A stretch of 5,106 bases of DNA from an uncultured Lachnospiraceae bacterium (GTDB lineage Bacteria > Bacillota_A > Clostridia > Lachnospirales > Lachnospiraceae). The notes under the pieces were generated by a model. It saw only the letters and a list, made by a program, of their open reading frames with translations, made no database searches and was not told the origin of the DNA. A program made the translations under genes and the position numbers. The stretch is taken from the NCBI GenBank assembly GCA_902780985.1, contig CACZHN010000221.1, positions 1-5,106 of the forward strand, in the 5' to 3' direction. Shown piece by piece: positions 1 to 5,106 of the stretch (position 1 is its first letter; every line of letters begins with the position of its first letter).

Positions 1-22
1 GCACGTCAGATAGGTAATTGAT

Positions 23-391
23 ATGAAAGACTTTAAGATAGCAGCTGCATCGAAGGATGGGGAAAGAGTAGATACCCATTTCGGATTTGCAACCACTTAC
101 AGAATAATAAAAGTCAATACGGATGATAAGACCTGGACTATCGAAAGAGTCCAGGAACTTAACTTTCCGGGAGCAGAGACAACGGGAGATACACGATGTT
201 GGGGTCGTGATGAAGGAAAGGTTACATTTACAGCAGAAGCATTAAAGGATTGTAAATATCTGCTGGTCAGCAAGATCGGACCTCATCCTCAGCGTATTCT
301 CGCAAGATATAACTTCGAATGCCTTGAAACAAATATGACTCTTGAAGAGGCGGTACCGAAGATAATCGAATTTGAAGAGAGATTGGGATGA
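23..391 (+). CDS. NifX/NifB-C-type iron-molybdenum cofactor-binding domain protein
   Basis: This is a 122-residue cytoplasmic protein consisting almost entirely of one dinitrogenase iron-molybdenum cofactor domain, the fold shared by NifX, NafY and the C-terminal part of NifB. The family signature is visible: a short first strand (KIAAAS, 5-10), the V-D-T-H-F-G-F-A motif at 16-23 whose His19 is typical of the family, and the LLVSKIGPHPQRIL segment at 80-93 that matches the usual 'vSkIG-x-x-P-x-x-x-L' turn. Cysteines lie at 59, 77 and 100. Family members carry or store NifB-co/FeMo-co, but many stand-alone copies in anaerobes have no proven role. The ATG at 23 has only a weak upstream AGGT, which suggests translation coupled to a gene ending just outside the window. 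There is no signal peptide or membrane segment. The next gene starts 34 bases later with no evident terminator between them. Fold assignment is fairly safe; a role in nitrogen fixation is only inference, because no nitrogenase gene is in view. Confidence 0.82.
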   Translation: MKDFKIAAASKDGERVDTHFGFATTYRIIKVNTDDKTWTIERVQELNFPGAETTGDTRCWGRDEGKVTFTAEALKDCKYLLVSKIGPHPQRILARYNFECLETNMTLEEAVPKIIEFEERLG

Positions 392-410
392 AGTCCTCAC
401 AAATAGTTTT

Positions 411-418
411 AGGAGGAT
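411..418 (+). promoter_or_regulatory. Ribosome binding site fixing the binding-protein start at 426
   Basis: AGGAGGAT lies 7 bases before the ATG at 426. The same frame is open further upstream to a TTG at 372, but that extension overlaps the preceding gene, has no ribosome binding site and would put a charged, non-secretory stretch in front of the lipoprotein signal. The ATG at 426 is therefore the real start. Confidence 0.85.
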
Positions 419-425
419 TTTTAAA

Positions 426-1335
426 ATGAAATTAAAGAACGTTATCAGAAAAACAGCAGCACTCGGACTTGCACTCGCATTTACGGTTACAGGATCGGGA
501 TGCGGAACAGAATCAGCAAAGGGAGAAGCGACAACAGTAGAAGCAGCTGAGACAGAAGCGGCTGAGACAACAGAAGCCGCAAAGACAGAAGCTGAGGCAA
601 CAGAAGCCGGTGCAACAGAGGCATCAGGCGAGGTTCAGACTGTTAAGGTTGCATGGCAGACAAACTCTTATCCTCTTGCTTATGAGGATGAAAGCGGAAA
701 TCTTACAGGTTATGAGATTGAAGTTATCAAGCTTGTAGACGAAGCTCTTCCACAGTATAATTTCGAGTTCGAACTTGCCGGAACACAGGATGCGGAGTAC
801 GCAGGACTCAGTGCCGGAAAGTATGATGTGGTTCTTTCAAATGCATTCTACACAAAGGAAAGAGATGAGGCTTATGCACTTCCTGAGAATCCTATCGGTG
901 CATCTCTTGTAGGTATCATCGTTAAGAAGGGAACAGAGGGAGTAACGGACTTTGCCAGCGCAGCAAGTGCAAACTACAAGCTTTCACCGATCCTTGCAGG
1001 TGACGGACTGTACTACGTTGTATATAAGTACAATGAAGAGAACCCTGATAACCAGATCAATCTTGAAGCAACAGACAGTGCGGATTCTTTCATGAATTCA
1101 CTGGGCTGGGTTGCATGTTATCAACGAAGAAGGAGATCTTCATGAGTATGATGAAAAGCTGGACTTCTATGACTGCCGTTCCGTATACACCTATTCTGTA
1201 GTAAGAAAGGATGAGCAGGAACTGGCTGATGCTATAAGCGTTGAGCTTGGTAAGCTCCGTGAAGACGGAACTCTTTCAAAGCTTTCCGAGCAGTTCTACG
1301 GATACGACGCATTTCAGTATGATTCAAGTAACTAA
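426..1335 (+). pseudogene. Polar amino-acid ABC transporter substrate-binding lipoprotein, frame disrupted
   Basis: This is the extracellular binding protein of the importer encoded just downstream, family 3 solute-binding type. The first frame (426-1145, 239 residues) has a positively charged start, a hydrophobic core at about 11-22 and a lipobox-like TGSGC with the lipidated Cys at 26. The -3 position is Gly rather than the usual Leu. A Thr/Glu/Ala-rich spacer at about 35-68 follows, then lobe I (VKVAWQTNSYPLAYEDESG from 73, GYEIEVIKLVDE, the AGKYDVVLSNAFYTKERDEA stretch). At about residue 230 (LGWVA) the frame ends in an unrelated basic tail and stops at 1143-1145. The rest of lobe II continues in another frame from about 1114 to 1335 (INEEGDLHEYDEKLDFY, then the typical end ELADAISVELGKLREDGTLSKLSEQFYGYDAF). 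The 'S/D-G-x-Y/V-D' segment expected after LGWVA is in neither frame, so an out-of-frame deletion (3n+2 bases) fits better than one miscalled base. A sequencing or assembly error remains possible. Identity of the family is secure. Confidence 0.8.
552..607 (+). repeat. Imperfect tandem repeat encoding the Thr/Glu/Ala spacer
   Basis: The octamer ACAGAAGC occurs four times, starting at 552, 570, 585 and 600, so the units are spaced 18, 15 and 15 bases, all multiples of three. Similar but degenerate units continue on both sides, roughly 525-625. It encodes a T-E-A type low-complexity linker between the lipidated cysteine and the folded ligand-binding domain. Such linkers tether binding lipoproteins away from the membrane in Gram-positive bacteria, and the repeat structure suggests growth or shrinkage by slippage. 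Confidence 0.7.
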
Positions 1336-1358
1336 TGCATGATTAACGGAGAGGCAAT

Positions 1359-2069
1359 ATGAGAGCTTTTAAGTGGGACATATTTTTAGATTTTATAGTC
1401 AAGGTTCTGCCGTATCTGTCGGTGACTTTGATATATGTTGTCGGCTCTGTATTCTTCGGGTTTTTGATCGGTCTCGGCATAGCAGCGCTGAGACTGTCGA
1501 AGAGCCGCGTGTTTCGCGGTATAGGAAGTGTTTACGTGACCATTCTCAGATCGGTTCCGTCCATAGTTCTTCTGTTCATCATTTACTACGGATTGCCGCT
1601 CTGGTTCCGGAACAGATTCGGAATAGATATGAGTGATGTAAGTACGCTGGTTTATGTGATTGTTACATTTTCGCTTTTGCTGGGTTCGTCCATGTCGGAA
1701 ATCATAAGAACGGCATACCTTTCGGTTCCGAAGGGGCAGTACGAAGCAGCTGTCATGGTGGGACTTACGCCGGTACAGGCTATAAGAAGGATCATCTTTC
1801 CGCAGGGCTTCATAGTTGCTCTTCCGAACTTCGGAAATATCTTCATCTTCATGCTGAAGGAAGGTGCGCTGGCTTATACCATAGGACTTCATGATGTTCT
1901 GGGACGAGGTATGTACCTCAGCGGACTGAAGGCAAATGTATATAACTTAGAGCTTTATGTGGCACTTACACTGATCTACTGGCCGTGTACTTTCATACTT
2001 GAAAAGATATTCAAAGCATGGGAGAAGGCACTTCGAAATAAAAAACACAGAAAGAAGGAGAGCGTATGA
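1359..2069 (+). CDS. Polar amino-acid ABC transporter permease (first of two)
   Basis: This 236-residue inner-membrane protein is of the His/Glu/Gln/Arg/opine permease family, with the usual length for the family. Hydrophobic stretches at about 18-45, 57-79, 95-112, 150-175 and 196-217 agree with about five membrane segments. The family motif R-S-V-P near residues 64-67 followed by a hydrophobic run to YYGLP is present. The cytoplasmic EAA loop that docks on the ATPase is clear at 129-150 (EAAVMVGL, then IIFPQG). The C-terminus is a basic tail (RNKKHRKKE). The ATG at 1359 is preceded by GGAGAGG at 1348-1354, five bases away. The gene starts 23 bases after the binding-protein stop, and its own stop overlaps the next start as ATGA, which implies translational coupling. 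It probably forms a heterodimeric channel with the next gene product. Cystine or a related sulfur amino acid is a plausible substrate from the cysK neighbourhood, but specificity is not readable from the permease. Confidence 0.93.
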   Translation: MRAFKWDIFLDFIVKVLPYLSVTLIYVVGSVFFGFLIGLGIAALRLSKSRVFRGIGSVYVTILRSVPSIVLLFIIYYGLPLWFRNRFGIDMSDVSTLVYVIVTFSLLLGSSMSEIIRTAYLSVPKGQYEAAVMVGLTPVQAIRRIIFPQGFIVALPNFGNIFIFMLKEGALAYTIGLHDVLGRGMYLSGLKANVYNLELYVALTLIYWPCTFILEKIFKAWEKALRNKKHRKKESV

Positions 2070-2767
2070 TAGACACAAAGCAGATGTTTGAAAATTTCTG
2101 GACCATCGCTGCTTTCCTTCCGGTAACTATAAAACTGACCATAGGAGCGCTGCTGATAGCAATCCCGGTTTCTTTCCTCTTTGCGGCAGTGGAACTTAAG
2201 AAGGTTCCGGTACTTACGCAGATCGTGAGACTGTATCTGTCGGTGATCAGAGGAACCCCGATGCTTCTGCAGATGTTCGTTATATATGCGCTGATCCCTT
2301 TCTGGCTGAATTCGTTTTTTCAGGCCATAGGAAAGGAGATAAATATCTATGATATAGATCCGATCTGGTATGCATATATCGCAATATCCCTTTCGGCCAC
2401 CGCATTTCTGACGGAAGCTATAAGATCTTCCATCCTTGCGGTAGATAAAGGTCAGATGGAAGCGGGATACATGGTCGGTCTGAGTAAATGGCAGATATAC
2501 AGAGAGATTATTATTCCGCAGGCACTTACGGTTGCCCTGCCGATTCTGGGAAATGTAATCGTGGACGTCATCAAGTCAACATCCCTTGCATTTACCATGT
2601 CCGTTACGGAAGTAATGGGAAAAGCCAAGATAATCGGAGGAATGACAACGAAGTATCTGGAAATGTATATAAATGCATTTATCGTTTATGTTGTATTTAT
2701 CTTTTTTGTGGAACTGGTGATCAAAAGGATAGAGAAGTTTGCAACCAGATATAAACGCGCTCTGTAA
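2066..2767 (+). CDS. Polar amino-acid ABC transporter permease (second of two)
   Basis: This 233-residue membrane protein is paralogous to the preceding permease. It shows the family hallmark V-I-R-G-T-P-M-L-L-Q at 60-69, hydrophobic spans at about 14-42, 55-80, 100-118, 150-170 and 200-219, and the EAA loop at 132-153 (EAGYMVGLSKWQIYREIIIPQA). The third position of the EAA motif is Gly instead of Ala, a common variation. Its ATG lies inside the previous gene's stop region (four-base ATGA overlap) and is served by AAGGAG at 2055-2060. Two different permeases with one ATPase match the heterodimeric layout of TcyL/TcyM-type cystine importers and of HisQ/HisM, rather than the single-permease homodimer type. 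The ATPase gene starts 12 bases downstream. Function as an importer subunit is secure; substrate is not. Confidence 0.93.
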   Translation: MIDTKQMFENFWTIAAFLPVTIKLTIGALLIAIPVSFLFAAVELKKVPVLTQIVRLYLSVIRGTPMLLQMFVIYALIPFWLNSFFQAIGKEINIYDIDPIWYAYIAISLSATAFLTEAIRSSILAVDKGQMEAGYMVGLSKWQIYREIIIPQALTVALPILGNVIVDVIKSTSLAFTMSVTEVMGKAKIIGGMTTKYLEMYINAFIVYVVFIFFVELVIKRIEKFATRYKRAL

Positions 2768-2779
2768 GGGAGGAAGGAT

Positions 2780-3532
2780 ATGCTGGAAATAAAGAACGTG
2801 AAGAAAAGCTTTAAGAATCTTGAGGTTCTTAAGGATGTATCCCTGGAGATAGCGGACGGGGAGGTTGTGGTAATTCTCGGCCCGTCGGGATCCGGTAAGA
2901 CCACGCTTCTCAGAAGCATCAGCTTTCTTGAAAAGGCGGATGACGGAACGCTTGTTCTGGGAGATAAAACAGTCAGCCTGAAGAAGGCAACGAAAAAACA
3001 GATAACAGAATTAAGAAAAAACATGGCTTTCGTATTTCAGAACTATAACCTGTTTGCCAACAAGACAGTCCTGGAAAATGTAATGGAAGGTCTTACGGTA
3101 GCCAGAAAGGTTCCGAAGCAGGAAGCAAGAGAGAGGGCACTTGAAGCACTTGAATGGGTAGGTGTTTTAGATAAAAAGGATTCATATCCTTCGGAGCTTT
3201 CGGGAGGACAGCAGCAGAGAGTGGGAATCGCCAGAGCTGTTGTGCTGAATCCGGAAGTCATACTTTTCGATGAGCCTACATCGGCACTGGATCCCGAGCT
3301 TGTAGGTGACGTGCTGGAACTTATCAAGAAGGTAGCGAAGAAGGGCATCACGATGATAGTCGTAACCCATGAGATCTCATTTGCCGAAGAAGTGGCAAGC
3401 AAGATCGTTTTCATGGACGGCGGAGTCGTAGTGGAATCCGGAAAACCTTCGGAAATACTTGTTTCTCCTAAGGAGGAAAGAACAAGGGAATTCCTTGCGA
3501 GAGTACTTCCGAAAGATATGTATTATATATAA
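2780..3532 (+). CDS. Polar amino-acid ABC transporter ATP-binding protein
   Basis: This 250-residue cytoplasmic ATPase energises the importer. All nucleotide-binding motifs are intact and in order: Walker A GPSGSGKT at 34-41, Q-loop Gln at 87 (VFQNYNLF), ABC signature LSGGQ at 140-144, Walker B ILFDE at 161-165 with catalytic Glu165, D-loop SALD at 168-171 and the switch His197 (VVTHE). The phrase VFQNYNLFANKTVLENV and the length near 240-250 residues are typical of the GlnQ/HisP/TcyN branch of amino-acid uptake ATPases. The ATG at 2780 has an AGGGAGGAAGG-like ribosome binding site directly after the permease stop. The transcript likely ends in the following 104 bases, but no hairpin with a T-run is visible. 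Since the ATPase and both permeases are intact, the binding-protein damage is either recent, compensated by another binding protein, or an artefact. Confidence 0.95.
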   Translation: MLEIKNVKKSFKNLEVLKDVSLEIADGEVVVILGPSGSGKTTLLRSISFLEKADDGTLVLGDKTVSLKKATKKQITELRKNMAFVFQNYNLFANKTVLENVMEGLTVARKVPKQEARERALEALEWVGVLDKKDSYPSELSGGQQQRVGIARAVVLNPEVILFDEPTSALDPELVGDVLELIKKVAKKGITMIVVTHEISFAEEVASKIVFMDGGVVVESGKPSEILVSPKEERTREFLARVLPKDMYYI

Positions 3533-3534
3533 GA

Positions 3535-3549
3535 GAAGTGTTGCACTTC
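3535..3549. promoter_or_regulatory. Perfect 6-bp dyad overlapping the cysK -35 box
   Basis: GAAGTG (3535-3540) and CACTTC (3544-3549) form a perfect inverted repeat around TTG, just after the ATPase stop. There is no T-run after it, so it is a poor intrinsic terminator. The -35 hexamer TTGCAC (3541-3546) sits inside the dyad, so a regulator bound here would mask the promoter. It may equally be a small RNA hairpin at the end of the upstream transcript. Confidence 0.45.
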
Positions 3550-3569
3550 CCAAAACTATGTATTATAAT
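3541..3569 (+). promoter_or_regulatory. Sigma-A type promoter for cysK and the Rrf2 gene
   Basis: TTGCAC (3541-3546) and a perfect TATAAT (3564-3569) are separated by exactly 17 bases. This is a near-consensus vegetative promoter in an AT-rich gap, with the start of transcription expected near 3576. It gives a leader of about 60 bases before the cysK ATG. No other comparably good promoter was seen in the window. Confidence 0.75.
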
Positions 3570-3580
3570 CCTATATAGTT
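3554..3580. promoter_or_regulatory. Candidate operator dyad around the -10 box
   Basis: AACTATGTA (3554-3562) and TATATAGTT (3572-3580) are inverted repeats matching at 8 of 9 positions across a 9-base gap, centred on the TATAAT box. The size (about 27 bases) and placement suit a dimeric repressor such as an Rrf2-family protein, and an Rrf2 gene lies downstream in the same unit. The link to that regulator is inference; AT-rich DNA can produce such symmetry by chance. Confidence 0.45.
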
Positions 3581-3622
3581 GGTAGGAAAACAATGAATAA
3601 AGACATAAATATAAGATTATTT

Positions 3623-3630
3623 AAGGAGGG
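3623..3630 (+). promoter_or_regulatory. Strong ribosome binding site of cysK
   Basis: AAGGAGGG lies six bases before the ATG at 3637, close to the ideal anti-16S match, and fixes the cysK start. Confidence 0.85.
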
Positions 3631-3636
3631 TTAGAA

Positions 3637-4572
3637 ATGAGCGACATTAAGGAAAGTTCACTGGAACTTATAGGAAAGACACCGATACTTAAGCTGAGCA
3701 GATATGCGGCAAAGGCTGAGGTTACCGATGCGGTTATCCTCGGAAAGCTGGAGTATCTGAATCCTGCGGGATCGGTTAAGGATAGAATCGCACTTGCAAT
3801 GATCGAAGATGCGGAGAAGAAGGGAATTCTCGCACCGGGAGCTACTATCATCGAGCCTACATCGGGAAATACCGGAATCGGTCTTGCAGCAGTTGCGGCA
3901 GCTAAGGGTTATCATGCAATCCTTACACTGCCTGACACCATGAGCGTTGAGAGAAGAAATCTTCTTAAGGCATACGGCGCAGAGATCGTTCTTACAGAAG
4001 GCGCAAAGGGTATGAAGGGAGCTATCGAGAAGGCCGAAGAGCTCAATAAGAGCATCGAAGGTTCTATCATTCTCGGACAGTTCGTAAATCCTGCAAACCC
4101 TGAGATACATAAGAAGACTACAGGTCCTGAGATCTGGGAGCAGACAGACGGAAAGGTAGATATCTTCGTAGCAGGTGTCGGCACAGGCGGAACACTTACA
4201 GGTGTAGGCGAGTACCTTAAGTCACAGAATCCTGATGTAAAGATCGTTGCTGTTGAGCCTGCAACAAGCCCTGTTCTTTCAAAGGGTGAGGCAGGTCCTC
4301 ATAAGATCCAGGGAATCGGTGCCGGATTTGTACCGAAGACACTTAACACAGATGTATATGATGAAGTCATCGCAATCGAAAATGATGACGCATTTAAGGA
4401 AGGAAAAGCATTTGCTGTCAGCGAGGGTATCCTTGTGGGTATCTCATCGGGAGCTGCACTTAAGGCAGCATCCATACTTGCAAAGCGTCCGGAGAATAAG
4501 GGCAAGACAATCGTTGCACTTCTTCCGGATTCCGGAGACAGATATCTTTCAACTCCGCTTTTTACCAACTAA
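3637..4572 (+). CDS. cysK: Cysteine synthase A (O-acetylserine sulfhydrylase)
   Basis: This 311-residue cytoplasmic PLP enzyme makes L-cysteine and acetate from O-acetyl-L-serine and sulfide, the last step of cysteine synthesis. The length is normal for CysK. Visible motifs are [11 protein letters not shown] at 10-20, the PLP Schiff-base lysine Lys48 in NPAGSVKDR (42-50), the substrate-binding TSGNTG loop at 75-80, [21 protein letters not shown] at 148-168, the phosphate-binding GTGGT at 182-186, the GISSGAA stretch at 268-274 holding the serine that contacts the PLP ring nitrogen, and [10 protein letters not shown] at 297-306. There is no heme domain and no regulatory CBS domain, so it is not a cystathionine beta-synthase. 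The gene has its own promoter and a strong ribosome binding site. It is followed after 43 bases by an Rrf2 regulator gene. In Bacillus subtilis and Staphylococcus aureus, CysK binds the Rrf2 repressor CymR, and O-acetylserine dissociates the complex, so this enzyme may also be a sensor here. Confidence 0.95.
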   Translation: MSDIKESSLELIGKTPILKLSRYAAKAEVTDAVILGKLEYLNPAGSVKDRIALAMIEDAEKKGILAPGATIIEPTSGNTGIGLAAVAAAKGYHAILTLPDTMSVERRNLLKAYGAEIVLTEGAKGMKGAIEKAEELNKSIEGSIILGQFVNPANPEIHKKTTGPEIWEQTDGKVDIFVAGVGTGGTLTGVGEYLKSQNPDVKIVAVEPATSPVLSKGEAGPHKIQGIGAGFVPKTLNTDVYDEVIAIENDDAFKEGKAFAVSEGILVGISSGAALKAASILAKRPENKGKTIVALLPDSGDRYLSTPLFTN

Positions 4573-4603
4573 TGATTTCGAAACCTAAAACCGGTTAACA
4601 GAC

Positions 4604-4610
4604 AGGGGGG
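4604..4610 (+). promoter_or_regulatory. Ribosome binding site of the Rrf2 gene
   Basis: AGGGGGG ends five bases before the ATG at 4616. An ATG at 4611 reads into a stop after two codons, so 4616 is the start. Seven bases upstream is the self-complementary octamer AACCGGTT (4589-4596), too short and lacking a T-run to act as a terminator. Read-through from cysK is therefore likely. Confidence 0.7.
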
Positions 4611-4615
4611 ATGAG

Positions 4616-5044
4616 ATGAAAATTTCGACAAGAGGTAGATATGCGATCCGTGTCATGATCGACCTTGCGGAACACGGATTCGGGGAATATATCCCGCTTA
4701 CCGACATCGCAAGGAGACAGGATATATCGGAGAAATACCTTGAGGCAATCGTTGCATCACTTGTAAAGGCAGGCCTTCTGGTAGGACTCAGAGGAAAGAA
4801 AGGCGGATACAGACTCACCAAGCGTCCTGAGGATTATACACTGTATGATATCCTCAAGATTACGGAAGGATCCTTCGCACCTGTTTCCTGCCTGGAGACA
4901 GAAGAGAATACATGTGAGCGTGCATCGAGCTGCAAAACACTTGCAGTTTGGACAAACTTTGAAAAGATCATCGTAGACTACTTCAAGAACATCAAGCTGG
5001 ACAGCCTTGTTGGCGATGAAGAATGCTACGACTACATAATCTGA
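4616..5044 (+). CDS. Rrf2-family transcriptional regulator with a cysteine cluster (CymR/IscR-like)
   Basis: This 142-residue DNA-binding protein starts with the family signature MKISTRGRYAIRVMIDLA and has a winged helix-turn-helix through about residue 75: the recognition region near 28-50 (LTDIARRQDISEKYLEAIVASLVKAGL) and the wing LRGKKGGYRL at 58-67. The dimerisation helix follows at about 108-135. After EGSFAPVSCLE there are cysteines at 92, 100 and 106 (C-X7-C-X5-C), in the place where IscR has its iron-sulfur ligands (C92, C98, C104). A further cysteine is at 137. B. subtilis CymR, as I recall its sequence, lacks this cluster. Length and the start of the protein resemble both CymR and IscR. 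Its location directly after cysK, probably in the same transcript, favours control of cysteine metabolism; the cysteines suggest it might sense iron-sulfur clusters or redox state. Rrf2 membership is secure, the exact regulon is not. Confidence 0.9.
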   Translation: MKISTRGRYAIRVMIDLAEHGFGEYIPLTDIARRQDISEKYLEAIVASLVKAGLLVGLRGKKGGYRLTKRPEDYTLYDILKITEGSFAPVSCLETEENTCERASSCKTLAVWTNFEKIIVDYFKNIKLDSLVGDEECYDYII

Positions 5045-5058
5045 TGGCGGATGGCACT

Positions 5059-5106
5059 CGGGGACGGGGTCGATTAGTCAAAATGAAACACGGGGACGGA
5101 GGTCAC
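5059..5106. repeat. Truncated GC-rich repeat with two CGGGGACGG copies
   Basis: The nonamer CGGGGACGG occurs at 5059-5067 and 5091-5099. The first is followed by GGTC and the second by A plus GGTC, so the similarity extends to about 13 positions. Between them is a TTAGTCAAAATGAAAC-type AT-rich spacer. This begins 14 bases after the Rrf2 stop and is much richer in G than the rest of the window. Sequences with a GGGGACGG core are, as I recall, dispersed in clostridial genomes as REP-like elements, often beside Y1/IS200-type (RAYT) transposase genes. The element runs off the window, so its end and any transposase cannot be seen. Confidence 0.5.

Noticed and set aside
1..21. Possible last codons of an upstream gene ending in TGA at 19-21, one base before the ATG at 23
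   Set aside because: Only six codons are visible and all three frames hit a stop in this stretch, so the frame cannot be chosen or the product named.
403..414. ATAGTTTTAGGA resembling ATAGTTGGTAGGA at 3575-3587, as a shared operator for the importer and cysK
   Set aside because: The match needs a one-base gap and half of it is the ribosome binding site; no promoter hexamers accompany it.
372..425. Upstream TTG extension of the binding protein
   Set aside because: It overlaps the previous gene, lacks a ribosome binding site and would spoil the lipoprotein signal; ATG 426 has an ideal AGGAGG.
1100..1116. Programmed ribosomal frameshift in the binding-protein gene
   Set aside because: The shift needed is +1 (or -2), and no slippery heptamer or obvious stimulatory structure is present; missing fold elements point to a deletion or an error.
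1130..1201. AAGGAG followed by ATG at 1142, which might restart translation after the frameshift
   Set aside because: That ATG is in the third frame and stops after 19 codons (TAG 1199-1201); it cannot produce the C-terminal part of the binding protein, and the AAGGAG is simply Glu/Gly codons.
1386..1892. Long minus-strand open frame opposite the first permease, and similar ones opposite the permease, ATPase and cysK genes
   Set aside because: They lie wholly against well-supported genes with clear motifs, lack ribosome binding sites and have no recognisable domain; they are coding shadows.
3535..3552. Intrinsic terminator after the ATPase gene
   Set aside because: The 6-bp hairpin has no following T-run and coincides with the -35 box, so it is listed as a dyad instead.

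Overview
The window reads like chromosome from an anaerobic Firmicute, most likely a Clostridia/Lachnospiraceae member. The basis is moderate GC, AT-rich intergenic DNA, strong AGGAGG-type ribosome binding sites, tightly packed co-directional genes, a Gram-positive-style lipoprotein with a Thr/Glu/Ala spacer, and an Rrf2 regulator of clostridial type. The genus cannot be fixed from the sequence alone. All supported genes are on the + strand.

Layout. At the left edge (23-391) is a small single-domain NifX/NifB-C-type protein that probably binds an iron-molybdenum cofactor or its precursor. Next comes a polar amino-acid ABC importer in the order binding lipoprotein (426-1335), permease (1359-2069), permease (2066-2767), ATPase (2780-3532). 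The genes are separated by 0-23 bases and look like one transcript. The binding-protein gene is broken: its reading frame shifts near 1110-1116, and a conserved stretch of the fold seems to be missing there. A 104-base intergenic region (3533-3636) carries a well-formed sigma-A promoter with two dyads around it. This promoter drives cysK (3637-4572, O-acetylserine sulfhydrylase) and, 43 bases later, an Rrf2-family regulator (4616-5044) with a three-cysteine cluster. The last ~50 bases contain two copies of CGGGGACGG in a repeat-like, GC-rich segment cut off by the window end.

How the genes fit together. The importer architecture (one binding protein, two permeases, one ATPase) is that of the cystine/polar amino-acid uptake family. 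CysK makes cysteine from sulfide and O-acetylserine. In Bacillus and Staphylococcus, CysK is also the protein partner of the Rrf2 repressor CymR, which controls cystine uptake and cysteine synthesis. The simplest reading is a cysteine acquisition, synthesis and sensing locus next to a metal-cofactor gene; the transporter's substrate is inferred from context only. I did not find a clearly new system. The points most worth checking are the damaged binding-protein gene, the cysK-Rrf2 pair with its cysteine cluster, the promoter dyads, and the truncated repeat at the right edge.
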